Shown in pieces: positions 44,447-53,708 of a stretch of DNA of 64,000 bases. A program made the translations under genes and the position numbers. Within the stretch, counting starts at the first letter, position 1. Every line of letters begins with the position of its first letter. Below the pieces are notes generated by a model. That model made no database searches. It was not told the DNA's origin and worked only from the letters and a program-made list of their open reading frames with translations. The stretch is taken from positions 1 through 64,000 of the forward strand of contig CAJUIX010000010.1 in assembly GCA_910586665.1 (NCBI GenBank), read 5' to 3'. The DNA is from an uncultured Duncaniella sp. (lineage in GTDB: Bacteria > Bacteroidota > Bacteroidia > Bacteroidales > Muribaculaceae).

Positions 44447-46198
44447 TTAGTAAGAATATTCAGCACGCACATCGACGTGGATAGGATCCTCCATGAGATG
44501 CTTGTTGAAGACGACGTCCTCATTCGGGAAGGGGATAGTGAAGGATGAGGCGGTCACGTTGGGAGCGGGAGTCTGGTCATCATAGGTGGCCTCGCCGGAG
44601 CCGCTTTCCTGGGCAGCGAGCGAGATGTCCCAGATACCATTCTCGTAGTAGTATTTGAAAAGTGCGTTGGTGTTCCAGTAGGTGTTGCGGCGCTGTGCCT
44701 TCAGCTCGTCGATGCAGGCCTGCATGTCGTAGTAGCTGCGGCGCACATAGTCATACCAGCGGTCTCCCTCGCCTGCGAATTCGAGACGGCGCTCTTTCCA
44801 GACATCGTCAAATGTGATAGAGGTCTTGGGAGTGGCGCTGGGGATGGCGCGCGAGCGGACTGCATTGAAGGCTTCGAGAGCTGAAGCGTCGGAGGTAGAG
44901 GCATTGTTGCCAAGGACAGCCTCGGCATAAACGAGGTAGACGTCGGCGAGACGGAGAATGTGTGTGGCGAGAGAGTTGGCCATACGCTGTGCGGGCACGC
45001 CGGCTCCAAGCTCATGGTCACCGTTATTGCCGAAACAGTGCTTGACGTTGTAAGAGCCGGTGCCGCACTGCCACTCGCCGGGGCCGCCCTTACCGTAGAC
45101 GGGGTCATAGCAGAATTTGAGCACGTCGAATCCACCCTTGTCTACCCAGAAATACTCATACTTGTCGCCGGGAAGCATCATGCAGGCCTTGCGGCGGGTA
45201 TCGGGGTCGATGCGGGTCGAGGGATCATCGAGAGGCGATACACCGAAGGCGTCCTGGAGGTCGACCGACGGGCCGCACCAGCCGCCCCAGCAGTCACCGT
45301 TCTCGTCGAAGCCCTGGGGGGCGAGGTCGCTCTGAAGGGTATTCTGACGGGTCCATGCGGTACCATTGACGGTCCAGCGCCATGCTATGAGGCTCTCCTC
45401 GCTCTTATTGTTGGCGAGACGGAAGATGTCGGAATAGTTGGCCAGGAGGTGGCGGCCTGAGTTATCAATGACATCCTTGGCATACTTTGCAGCGGCGTCG
45501 AGGTCGGCCTGGTTGCGTGAACCGCTCTGTCCGAGACCTGCCCTGGTCAGATATACCTTGGCGAGAAGGCCTTCGGCGCAGTAATAGTCGATACGGCCCG
45601 GATCAGCCTTGGGAGGCAGAAGCTCCATAGCCTTTTCAAGAGTCATGACGATATACTCGTAGATGTCGGCCTTGTTGACCTTGTACTTTTCATTGTATGT
45701 GCCCGATGCAAGCTCCTGGGAGTTGTCGTGAATCAGGGGAACATCGCCGAAAGTGCGGACAAGGAAGAAGTAGGCAAGCGCCTTGAGGGTCAGACACTCT
45801 CCCTGGGTGGCATTTTTAGCCTCCTGCGAAGGACCCGAGGAGCGGCCTATGTTGGCATAGACCTGGTTGGCATGACCGATGACAGCCCAGAGTGAATAGC
45901 TCATGTTGCGGAGGTCTTCGTCGGTGCTCTGGATGTTGAATACAAGGTAGGGCGACGAACCCCAGTACATATTACCCGACATAACTTCGCCCACCTTGAT
46001 GAAGCCGCGCTGGAAGTCATACCAGGGAGAGTTGTAGATGTAGTTTACACCCTGGTAGCACTGCGCGTCGTTGGAATAGAAGTTGTCGTTGTTGTATTGG
46101 TCCTCCGACGGCTTGTCAAGGAAGTCGTCGCACGACGTCATTCCCAACGCAAGGGCCGAGGCCAAAAACGTAAACTTTATATATTTGTTGATATTCAT
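44447..46198 (-). CDS. SusD/RagB-family outer-membrane glycan-binding lipoprotein
   Basis: This 583-residue partner of the SusC-type transporter forms the lid that captures oligosaccharides. Lipobox ALGMTSC is followed by DDFLDKPSEDQYN, a standard SusD N-terminus. TPR-like helices (GECLTLKALAYFFLVRTFGDVPLI, IDYYCAEGLLAKVYLTRAG) and the C-terminal SusD motifs (ILRLADVYLVYAEAV, ALEAFNAVRSRA, DVWKERRLEFAGEGDRWYDYVR) are intact. It is adjacent to susC with a 24-base gap. In this locus the expected ligand is beta-mannan or glucomannan fragments. Confidence 0.95.
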   Translation of the reverse strand: MNINKYIKFTFLASALALGMTSCDDFLDKPSEDQYNNDNFYSNDAQCYQGVNYIYNSPWYDFQRGFIKVGEVMSGNMYWGSSPYLVFNIQSTDEDLRNMSYSLWAVIGHANQVYANIGRSSGPSQEAKNATQGECLTLKALAYFFLVRTFGDVPLIHDNSQELASGTYNEKYKVNKADIYEYIVMTLEKAMELLPPKADPGRIDYYCAEGLLAKVYLTRAGLGQSGSRNQADLDAAAKYAKDVIDNSGRHLLANYSDIFRLANNKSEESLIAWRWTVNGTAWTRQNTLQSDLAPQGFDENGDCWGGWCGPSVDLQDAFGVSPLDDPSTRIDPDTRRKACMMLPGDKYEYFWVDKGGFDVLKFCYDPVYGKGGPGEWQCGTGSYNVKHCFGNNGDHELGAGVPAQRMANSLATHILRLADVYLVYAEAVLGNNASTSDASALEAFNAVRSRAIPSATPKTSITFDDVWKERRLEFAGEGDRWYDYVRRSYYDMQACIDELKAQRRNTYWNTNALFKYYYENGIWDISLAAQESGSGEATYDDQTPAPNVTASSFTIPFPNEDVVFNKHLMEDPIHVDVRAEYSY

Positions 46199-46222
46199 GA
46201 TTGTATCGTCTAAGATAGGTGG

Positions 46223-49200
46223 TTAGAAGGAGAAATTCAGACCGAATGAATAAGTGGTCGGTGAGGGATAGCGGCCGGAGTCAAATCCATAGGTGTGACC
46301 CGAAGAGTCCTGTGTGTTGTAGCCGACCTCGGGATCATAACCCTTATATTTGGTCCATGTGTGGAGATTCTGGAGGTTGCAGTAGAGACGGACATTCTCC
46401 AGACGGAGCGGACGGAGCCACTTTTTCGGGAAGGTGTAGCCGAGGGTGATGTTTTTCAGGCGGATATAGGAGCCGTCCTCGACATAGCGGTCAGAGAGGC
46501 GGTCGTTGTCGCCCGGGTCATTGAGACGTGCGGCGGGGACGCTGGTGCCGGGGTTCTCGACGCGGACGTTGGTTATGTCGTCATACCAGTGCTGGCCGGC
46601 GGGATATACCTTGTCTGGGTCAATGGGCACGATGCGTGCGCGGTCGTTGACCTTGTCGAGCTGGTTGGTCCACACGCTCTTCATGTCTGTCAGGCGGAGC
46701 GAGAGGTAGTTCATGACGTCGTTGCCGTATGAGCCGTTGATGAAGATATTGAGGTCAAAGCCTTTCCAGTGGAAGGTGTTGTTCCAGCCGAAGGTGAAGT
46801 CAGGCATCGGGTTGCCGATTTCGGTGCGGTCGTAGTCGTTGATGATGCCGTCGGGCTTGCCGTCGGGGCCACTGATATCCTTATACTTGATGTCGCCCAC
46901 CCAGACGGTGTTGCTCTTGTTGAAGTTGCCGTCCTCGGGGAACTGGGCTGTCTTCGGCGAGTTCATAATGTCCTCGAGGTCGCGGTAAACACCGTCGGTC
47001 TTGAAACCGTAGAAGCTGTAGAGGGGCTTGCCGACCTCGGAGCGGGAAACAACGTCGGAGTACTGGCCATAGCCTACGATAGCGGCATTGGTGGTGCCTG
47101 ACAGGCCGACAAGTTCATTCTTATTGAATGAAATCTGGAAGGCAGACTCCCACTCGAACTCTCCGATGAATGGGAGGACGCGGAGTTCGAATTCAAGACC
47201 CTTGTTGCGTATCTCGCCATAGTTGCCGTAAGGAGCGGCGAGGGCTGATGAGCCGTTGCCGGAAGTACCCATATAGGAAGGGAGCTGGAGCTGCATGAGC
47301 ATGTCCTTAGAAGTCTTGATGTAGGCATCGGCCGTGAGGTTCACGCGATTGTTGAGGAAGCCGAGGTCGAGACCGAGGTTCCACTGCTCCTGTGTCTCCC
47401 ACTTGATAGCTGTATTGGCAATCTGTGCAGGACGATAGGATGTGCCGAGATCGGAGTCCATTGTCGACATGGGTGAGCCCCACTTGTAGCCGCCGATGTT
47501 GGCGTTACCGGTCTGGCCCCAGCCGAGACGGAGCTTGCCGTTGTTGAACCACTCGCTGATACCCTTGAAGAAGGATTCGTTGGAGAAGCGCCATGCACCT
47601 GCCACCGAGTGGAAGCCGGCCCAGCGGTTCTCAGGACCGAAGTTGGACGAACCGTCGTAACGATAGGTGTATGTGAGGAGGTAGCGACCGTCCCAGTTGA
47701 GGGTCTCGCGGGTGAAGAATGATGCCATAGCGGAGCTGCCGTAGCCGGCACCGATCTGATATGTCTTGGAGTCACCGAGAGCGGGGTTGTGGACATTGTC
47801 GGAGGGAAGGCCTGTCGCATACACGGATGTATAGTTATAGGATGATTCCCAGCACTCCTGGCCGAGCATGGCGGTGTAGGAGAGTTTGTTCCATTCGCCG
47901 CTGTAGGTGAGGTAGTTCTTCACCTGCCAGAACCATGAAGAGTTCTTCTGATGACGGGCCTCGTTGTTGTCCTGCACCCAGTTGCCGAGGTCGATACGGG
48001 GATCGTATGTCTTGGCCATAGAGGATGAGATGTCATAACCCAGCTCGGAGTGCCATACGAGGTTCTTTATAGGAGTGGCCTCCATGAAGATATTGCCCGT
48101 GAGCTTGGTGCGGTTGAGCTTGCGCTCCTGGAGGAGAGCGCGGGCAATCGGGTTGGGGTTGGTGTAACCCTCGCGGACCACGGAGGCATAGTTGCCGTCG
48201 ACGTCATAGATAGGGACGTCGGGGAGCGATGTGAGCGAGTAAGTGATGATACCCTCGTCACCCTCGGCGCGCTGGAGGCGCTCGTTGGTGTTGGAGTAGG
48301 TGGTGCTCATGCCGAGCTTGAGCCAGTCCTTGAGCTGAGCGTCAAGGTTGGAGCGCACAGAGAAGCGGCGGAAGTTGGTGCCGATGAGCGTACCGTCCTG
48401 GTCGAGGAAGGAGCCGGAAACGAAGTACTGCACCTTGTCGCTACCACCCTGGGCGCTGATTGTGTGCTGCTGCTGGAAGGCGGTGCGGAGCATGGCGTCC
48501 TGCCAGTTTGTACCGACGCCGAGAAGCGAGGGGTCGGAATACTGCTTGTCGGGGTTGGAGAGATAGCCGTTGTCGGCGAAATCATTGTAGTAATCGGCAT
48601 ATTCGCGGAGGTTGAGCATGTCGAGACGCTTGCTCTGATGCTGCCATGCACCCATGCCGTCATAGGTAAACTTGGCTTGGCCGGCCTTACCGCGTTTGGT
48701 AGTGATGAGCACGACGCCGTTGGCACCCTGCGCACCATAAATCGCAGTTGCAGATGCGTCCTTAAGCACTTCCATCGACACGATGTCGGCGGGGTTGATT
48801 GTAGAGAGGGGGGAGACGGCTGAAGCCTGGCCGTTGCCGAGCTTGTCGCCGAGACCGAGGCCGGCGCCGCTCTGGCTTGAGGTCTGTACGATGACACCGT
48901 CAATAACATAGAGAGGCTCTGCGTTAGCGTTGATAGTGGCCTGGCCGCGCACGCGGATAGACGATGCAGCACCCGGGGCGCCTGACGATGCCATAGATAC
49001 GACACCTGTCGCACGGCCCTGAAGAGCCTGGTCCATGTTGGTGATGACAGAGCCGCGGAGGGCGTCCTCGTTGAGTGAGGCAGAGGCTCCAGCGAGGTCA
49101 CTCTTCTTCATGGTACCGTAGCCGACAACGACCACCTCGTCAAGCACCTCCGAGTTATCCTCGAGGGTGATTGTCAGGTCGGTGCGCCCGTTGAGAGCCA

Positions 49201-49459
49201 CTTCCTGGGTCTTCATACCCACATAAGAAACGATGAGAGTGGCATTTGCCGACTTCACTTTAAATGCAAAGTCACCGTCGATACCTGTGGCGATACCGTT
49301 GGCCGTGTTGCCCTTCTCTTGCACTGTCGCGCCGATAAGCGGTTCGCCCGTCTTATCCTGCACGATACCTTTCACTGAGACCTGGGCGACGGCCGATAGC
49401 ATGACGCAGAGCATCATTGCCGTCAACAGACCTCGAAGGTCAAGAATTTTACTTTTCAT
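46223..49459 (-). CDS. SusC/RagA-family TonB-dependent transporter
   Basis: This 1078-residue outer-membrane transporter for oligosaccharides has a signal peptide (to about 25). A CarboxypepD_reg-like domain follows (VSVKGIVQDKTGEPLIGATVQEKGN), then the TonB box region (VLDEVVVVGYGTMKKSDLAGA). The plug domain contains MDQALQGRATGV, IRVRGQATINANAEPLYVIDGV and SMEVLKDASATAIYGAQGANGVVLITTKRG, the SusC signature. The 22-strand barrel ends in YSFGLNFSF. It has its own upstream gap of 256 bases with a -7 box and an inverted repeat, and it forms one unit with susD and the binding proteins. Confidence 0.96.
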   Translation of the reverse strand: MKSKILDLRGLLTAMMLCVMLSAVAQVSVKGIVQDKTGEPLIGATVQEKGNTANGIATGIDGDFAFKVKSANATLIVSYVGMKTQEVALNGRTDLTITLEDNSEVLDEVVVVGYGTMKKSDLAGASASLNEDALRGSVITNMDQALQGRATGVVSMASSGAPGAASSIRVRGQATINANAEPLYVIDGVIVQTSSQSGAGLGLGDKLGNGQASAVSPLSTINPADIVSMEVLKDASATAIYGAQGANGVVLITTKRGKAGQAKFTYDGMGAWQHQSKRLDMLNLREYADYYNDFADNGYLSNPDKQYSDPSLLGVGTNWQDAMLRTAFQQQHTISAQGGSDKVQYFVSGSFLDQDGTLIGTNFRRFSVRSNLDAQLKDWLKLGMSTTYSNTNERLQRAEGDEGIITYSLTSLPDVPIYDVDGNYASVVREGYTNPNPIARALLQERKLNRTKLTGNIFMEATPIKNLVWHSELGYDISSSMAKTYDPRIDLGNWVQDNNEARHQKNSSWFWQVKNYLTYSGEWNKLSYTAMLGQECWESSYNYTSVYATGLPSDNVHNPALGDSKTYQIGAGYGSSAMASFFTRETLNWDGRYLLTYTYRYDGSSNFGPENRWAGFHSVAGAWRFSNESFFKGISEWFNNGKLRLGWGQTGNANIGGYKWGSPMSTMDSDLGTSYRPAQIANTAIKWETQEQWNLGLDLGFLNNRVNLTADAYIKTSKDMLMQLQLPSYMGTSGNGSSALAAPYGNYGEIRNKGLEFELRVLPFIGEFEWESAFQISFNKNELVGLSGTTNAAIVGYGQYSDVVSRSEVGKPLYSFYGFKTDGVYRDLEDIMNSPKTAQFPEDGNFNKSNTVWVGDIKYKDISGPDGKPDGIINDYDRTEIGNPMPDFTFGWNNTFHWKGFDLNIFINGSYGNDVMNYLSLRLTDMKSVWTNQLDKVNDRARIVPIDPDKVYPAGQHWYDDITNVRVENPGTSVPAARLNDPGDNDRLSDRYVEDGSYIRLKNITLGYTFPKKWLRPLRLENVRLYCNLQNLHTWTKYKGYDPEVGYNTQDSSGHTYGFDSGRYPSPTTYSFGLNFSF

Positions 49460-49569
49460 ATTGCAATTTTAAGGTAAGAGATTAATAGTTCACGGATTTA
49501 GTACATTTTTTTATTTTTATGGTTAGCTTATTGTATTTTAGACATACTAATATGCTTAATGTGACACGG

Positions 49570-49605
49570 CAAAAGTAGTGTAAAGTCCCGATTGAGGCTT
49601 ACACT
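49570..49605 (-). promoter_or_regulatory. susC promoter region with inverted repeat
   Basis: CAAAAGTA (49570-49577) reads TACTTTTG on the minus strand, a -7 box match. No -33 TTTG is found at the expected distance. Instead there is an inverted repeat AGTGTAA (49577-49583) / TTACACT (49599-49605) where an activator would sit. The arm continues as TACACTTT, a core also found upstream of the araC gene. A regulator-binding role is inference. Confidence 0.5.
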
Positions 49606-49715
49606 TTTTTATCACCTAATAACACATTTTTGCAATCATGGATAAATGTAGGTTTGTAGGAGGGAAGGCCGGCCCAAAAACCGGCATCCCGAATGTGATT
49701 TTATGTTAAAGCGCA

Positions 49716-51050
49716 CTATTTCAGCCGGGCGACGGCCTGGCGGATGACTGCGAGTGTGGTAGAGTCGGTGGCAAACACCGAGTTGAGTCCCTGGGCTTCC
49801 TGGGCGGGGTCGCCGGTATAGTCGTCACCGCGCTGCCATGTCTCATGGGCGGGATTGGCGAAACCTCCCCACGACCAGAAGTTTACGCCTGCGAGCTGGC
49901 CGTCGCTGGCCACCTTGTCAAAGACATATTCATAATATCTGTCCCTGCCGCTGACCGCCGAGCCGGGCGCAATAGCCATAGCGTCGCGCGGATAGCCGAA
50001 TTCCTCGAGGACTATAGGCTTCGAGTGTCCTTTGCCATCGGCTCCGGCGAGCGACCTGGCGAGCGCGAGGCTGTGGTCGTCGATATACCTGCCGGTATTG
50101 GCTATCGCCACGCCTACACTGTCGGAGAGTGTCGCGGGCTTAACCCAGCTCCAGTTGTAGGGCCATATATGTATGGTGGCATAGTCGACCTCGGGGATGG
50201 AGTGGATTTCCGCCCAGAGATCCATAGAGTTTTCACAACCCCATGAGCCTTCGCTGCCGACGGAGACGAGGTGCCTGCCGTCGATGTTCTTGATTAACCG
50301 CGCTGTCTCCCCTATCCACTCGGCGAAATCCCTCATGCTCTCCTGAGAGAACGGCCGGGGCTCATTGGCAATCTGCCACGACATGATGGCGGGAGACTCC
50401 GCATAGGGCTTGCCGCTGACTGTGCTGACGCGCCCCACAATAGCTTGCACATGCTTGGCTGCGAGCGCCTTGGCCGAGTCATTGCGGACAAATTGCGAGG
50501 CATAGTCCATGTAAGCCGGATAGCCCGCATGGGCAGGATTGACAGCCTCCCCTGCCCCAGCCCACTCGAGATAGGTCGAGTAGCCGCCGCTCCACTCCCA
50601 GGCATTGTTGAGATAGATGACGGCCTTCATGTCGCGCTTCTCCAGCTCGTCGATGAAGCGGTCGAGACCTACGAGGAGGGTGTCATTGTAAACCCCGGGG
50701 GCGGTCTGTAGAGTGGGCTCGACATGCGAGGCGAGTCCTTCGGCTCCGTCAGCCCCGGCGAGCACACGCAGATTAGTGACACCGATATGCTTGAGGAAGT
50801 CAAGCTCCTTAGCGAGACGCTCGCGGTCACCTCCGCGACCGTCAGAGGCGAGAATCGGGCCATACCAGAAGTTTGTCCCAATGTAACTATATGTAGAGTC
50901 ACCGATTGCGAACTTTCCGTCACGGACTGTCACAAACCCGGCCTTCTCACCATCCACACGGGAGGTCTGCTTCGATGAACATCCTGTCAGACAGGCCACT
51001 GCGAGAGTACCTGCCAATGCCGACATGATTTTTCGATTGTAGGTTTTCAT
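49716..51050 (-). CDS. GH5 (GH5_7-like) beta-mannanase lipoprotein
   Basis: This 444-residue lipoprotein (lipobox ACLTGC) with a GH5 barrel is expected to be an endo-beta-1,4-mannanase. The N-terminal strand YSYIGTNFWYGPILA, the helix region LKHIGVTNLRVLAG and AVIYLNNAWEWSGGY resemble subfamily 7 mannanases. The acid/base Glu is in IMSWQIANEPRPF and the nucleophile Glu in PIVLEEFGYPRD; WSWGGFA follows at the last strand. ATG 51050 is chosen over 51092 because it opens the signal peptide (MKTYNRKIMSALAGTLA). It lies between the acetylesterase and the susC unit. Confidence 0.9.
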   Translation of the reverse strand: MKTYNRKIMSALAGTLAVACLTGCSSKQTSRVDGEKAGFVTVRDGKFAIGDSTYSYIGTNFWYGPILASDGRGGDRERLAKELDFLKHIGVTNLRVLAGADGAEGLASHVEPTLQTAPGVYNDTLLVGLDRFIDELEKRDMKAVIYLNNAWEWSGGYSTYLEWAGAGEAVNPAHAGYPAYMDYASQFVRNDSAKALAAKHVQAIVGRVSTVSGKPYAESPAIMSWQIANEPRPFSQESMRDFAEWIGETARLIKNIDGRHLVSVGSEGSWGCENSMDLWAEIHSIPEVDYATIHIWPYNWSWVKPATLSDSVGVAIANTGRYIDDHSLALARSLAGADGKGHSKPIVLEEFGYPRDAMAIAPGSAVSGRDRYYEYVFDKVASDGQLAGVNFWSWGGFANPAHETWQRGDDYTGDPAQEAQGLNSVFATDSTTLAVIRQAVARLK

Positions 51051-51134
51051 GTTTAGGTTAGATTTTGCAAAAACAAATTGATTATTCGTCAATTTTAGCT
51101 TAGAAATTGTAATCTATAGTATAATATCTTATTG

Positions 51135-52598
51135 TCATTCCATTGATGAGTGGCGCGCGTCGTCCCAGTCGTCGGTGCGGAATGGGATTAGAGGCATGCC
51201 GTTCATGTCCTTCAGCGTTCCGATGGCAAAATTGTTGAAACAGTATCTGACTGCCTTGATATCCTTGACCTTGTCGGAGCAGACAGTGACCGTGCGGGCG
51301 TTCCAGTCCTCGGTAGCTGTCGCGGGATAGAAAATCATGTCCTCACCGGCCACCTCGAAGCCCTGAAGATTCATGTTGGGGTTGAGTCCGGCATCGGCAT
51401 TGTTGAAATGAAGGGTCGCCTTGTCGCCGAGGAGGTCAACTGACTTGTAGGAGGGATAGGTGTGGGCCACACCCTCGACGCCATATGTGCGCGCGGCAGC
51501 CATAAAGGCCAGTCGCTCACCTATCTCCTGCTTCTTGCGGGCATGTATGTCCTCAAGTTCGTAGGGGTAGACGAGATCAGTCGTGCAGACCACCCCGCTG
51601 TTGGGCGTAATCTCCGCGGCCTTGTGCTGACATTCCCTGAAGAGGGCGGCTTCAACATCCTCGGCACCACCGTATTTCCAACCCGGAAGCTCGACGAAAT
51701 AGAAGGGCAGCTCACCCTGTCCCCACTCGTCGCGCCAGATCTGAACCATGTCGCGCTGGTGGGCGGGATATTCCTTGTGACGCCCGACATTTGACTCACC
51801 CTGGTTCCAAAGGAAACCCTTGACGGTGTAGCCTATTATCGGGTGGAGCATGGCGTTGTACATCACATTTATGCGCTCCCACTCGTGGAGTACGGAGTCA
51901 GGGGTCGACTTTTCCTTATCTACATCCCAGCCGGGATATTCGTCGAGTTTCCATTTGGGCATCCACCCCTCCACCTTCGAGCCGCCGTAGGCACAGCTGA
52001 TGATTCCGACCGGGACATCGAGCATGTCGGTCAGCGAGCGGGCGAAGAAATAGGCAAGGGCTGAAAATTCGGGAGCATTTTTAGGAAGCGACTCCTTCCA
52101 TTTCCCTTCGACCCTCTCCTCGGGTGTATATGATGCCAGTTTGGGGACAGTGGCCACCCTGATTCCGGGGTACTTGCCCGAATAGGCGACCGCCTGGGCC
52201 GCGCCTTCGACCGGCTGGCACCAGTAGCCGCGCAGAGGCATCTCCATGTTGGACTGCCCGGAGCAGAACCAAACCTCGCCGATGAGCACATTGCCGATTG
52301 TGACATCCTTCACCCCGTCGGCAAAGACTATGCTCTGTGGCTCGAAGGTTGCAGAAGGTGTCTTCACCTTCACTTCCCAGCGCCCGCTCTTGCTGTCGGC
52401 AGTAGCTTGGTAGCTGCCACCCCATGAGGGTGTGATAGTCACGACCCGGCCGGGAGTGCTCCACCCCCACAGCTTTGCATCGGACTGCTGCTGGAGGACG
52501 GCATTGTCACTAATAATATCGGGAAGCTCTACTGCCTGCTGCGTCAGGGGCAAGACAGCCAACAGGAGCGGCAAGGCACGGCGGAAATAGGTTTTCAT
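51135..52598 (-). CDS. Sialate-O-acetylesterase-type carbohydrate acetylesterase
   Basis: This 487-residue exported SGNH-fold esterase has a signal peptide (MKTYFRRALPLLLAVLPLTQQ) and a beta domain before the catalytic part (LPDIISDNAVLQQQSDAKLWGWS). The nucleophile is Ser 116 in VWFCSGQSNMEMP. The oxyanion/Asn block is GFLWNQGESNVGRH, and the catalytic His is in LEDIHARKKQEIGERLA. In mannan loci such enzymes remove O-acetyl groups from (gluco)mannan so that mannanases can act. Sialic acid is unlikely to be the target, since no sialidase or NeuAc gene is nearby. Confidence 0.88.
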   Translation of the reverse strand: MKTYFRRALPLLLAVLPLTQQAVELPDIISDNAVLQQQSDAKLWGWSTPGRVVTITPSWGGSYQATADSKSGRWEVKVKTPSATFEPQSIVFADGVKDVTIGNVLIGEVWFCSGQSNMEMPLRGYWCQPVEGAAQAVAYSGKYPGIRVATVPKLASYTPEERVEGKWKESLPKNAPEFSALAYFFARSLTDMLDVPVGIISCAYGGSKVEGWMPKWKLDEYPGWDVDKEKSTPDSVLHEWERINVMYNAMLHPIIGYTVKGFLWNQGESNVGRHKEYPAHQRDMVQIWRDEWGQGELPFYFVELPGWKYGGAEDVEAALFRECQHKAAEITPNSGVVCTTDLVYPYELEDIHARKKQEIGERLAFMAAARTYGVEGVAHTYPSYKSVDLLGDKATLHFNNADAGLNPNMNLQGFEVAGEDMIFYPATATEDWNARTVTVCSDKVKDIKAVRYCFNNFAIGTLKDMNGMPLIPFRTDDWDDARHSSME

Positions 52599-52634
52599 GG
52601 TGACTTTATTTTATAAACCGATTATATATGCTGC

Positions 52635-53645
52635 TTATTTTTTAGCGTTGCGCTCAGCTATTGTTTTGCGGGCAAGCCTGGCCCACTCCTTCAGCTCCTC
52701 GTCCTTCCACTCCATACCGTTGTCAGAGGCGGTGGAAGCAATCATCGAGCAGCTTTCATTCTTATCGGCGATATCCCACATAAGAACCGAAAGTTTGTGA
52801 CGGTCGGCAAACTTCATCCACTCCGCCCACGACTCATAGTCTATCGGGCCGTCACCTGTGTGGTCCATCGAGCCACATTCGGAAATGATGAGGGGGAGTC
52901 CTGCCGCGATAGCCTTCTCAGCCTTCTCGCGGTTCCAGTCCTTGTGGGTGCCGGCATAGTAGTGAAGCGAGTAGAGGAGGTTGGGCTGCTGGAGCGGTGA
53001 CTCGGCAGCGACGTCAACATCCTGGTCCCACTTGGGCGTGCCGACAATGATGACCGAATTGGGCGCATTTTTGCGAATCACGGGAATCAGCTCCTCGGCA
53101 TATGCCTTGATCTCGCTCCAGGGGATGTCGAGCGGCTCATTCCATATCTCATATAATATGTTGGGGGAGTCGCCATACTTCTCCCCTATCACGGTGAAGA
53201 AATTTCTGGCATCGGCGAGGGTGTTTTCATGCGAGTGCCAGTCGCAGATGATATACATGTCATTGGCGATAGCCGCGTCAATCACCTTCATTGCGAGGTT
53301 GACGGCATTGGCCGAGTCGACCGAATAGGCGTTCTGACAGTCGCCCGAGGGGTGCGCGCCGATAGCGGCACGGGTTATGTTTGCTCCCCACTTCTCCTTC
53401 AGAGCCTTGACTGTGCCTTCATTGTAGAAGCGTCCCCAATTGGTGTGCCAGCCGAGCGACGGACCGTTGAGCACCACCGTGTCGCCCACGGCATTGACCA
53501 AGGCGGTTCCCCTGACCGAGAGAGGGCTGACAAAAGAACTGTCTGCAGCTGCCACGGTATCTGTTCCGGCACCCGTGCGGGAGCCGCATGCGGCCAACGA
53601 AGCGGTCATCAACGCGCCGACAATAGGAATAAGCAGAGATTTCAT
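52635..53645 (-). CDS. GH5 endo-glucanase/mannanase-like lipoprotein
   Basis: This 336-residue lipoprotein (lipobox SLAAC) is GH5 of the cellulase-like type (closest in appearance to GH5_2). Motifs: LNGPSLGWHTNWGRFYN, WGANITRAAIGAH, YIICDWHSHE, the acid/base Glu in NILYEIWNEPLDI, LLYSLHYYAGTHK, the nucleophile Glu in LPLIISECGSMDHTG, and MWDIADKNESCSMI. It probably cuts beta-1,4-glucosyl linkages in glucomannan, complementing the mannanases; specificity is inference. It is the first enzyme gene after the araC regulator (63-base gap). Confidence 0.87.
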   Translation of the reverse strand: MKSLLIPIVGALMTASLAACGSRTGAGTDTVAAADSSFVSPLSVRGTALVNAVGDTVVLNGPSLGWHTNWGRFYNEGTVKALKEKWGANITRAAIGAHPSGDCQNAYSVDSANAVNLAMKVIDAAIANDMYIICDWHSHENTLADARNFFTVIGEKYGDSPNILYEIWNEPLDIPWSEIKAYAEELIPVIRKNAPNSVIIVGTPKWDQDVDVAAESPLQQPNLLYSLHYYAGTHKDWNREKAEKAIAAGLPLIISECGSMDHTGDGPIDYESWAEWMKFADRHKLSVLMWDIADKNESCSMIASTASDNGMEWKDEELKEWARLARKTIAERNAKK

Positions 53646-53708
53646 TGCTGAATATGAATGTGTTATTTGGTTTATAATTCAAACTGGCCTATGAACCAAG
53701 CCACAGTG

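Noticed and set aside
51135..52598. Sialic-acid metabolism from the sialate O-acetylesterase label
   Set aside because: No sialidase, NeuAc lyase or transporter is adjacent; the mannan-active neighbours make an acetyl-mannan esterase more likely.
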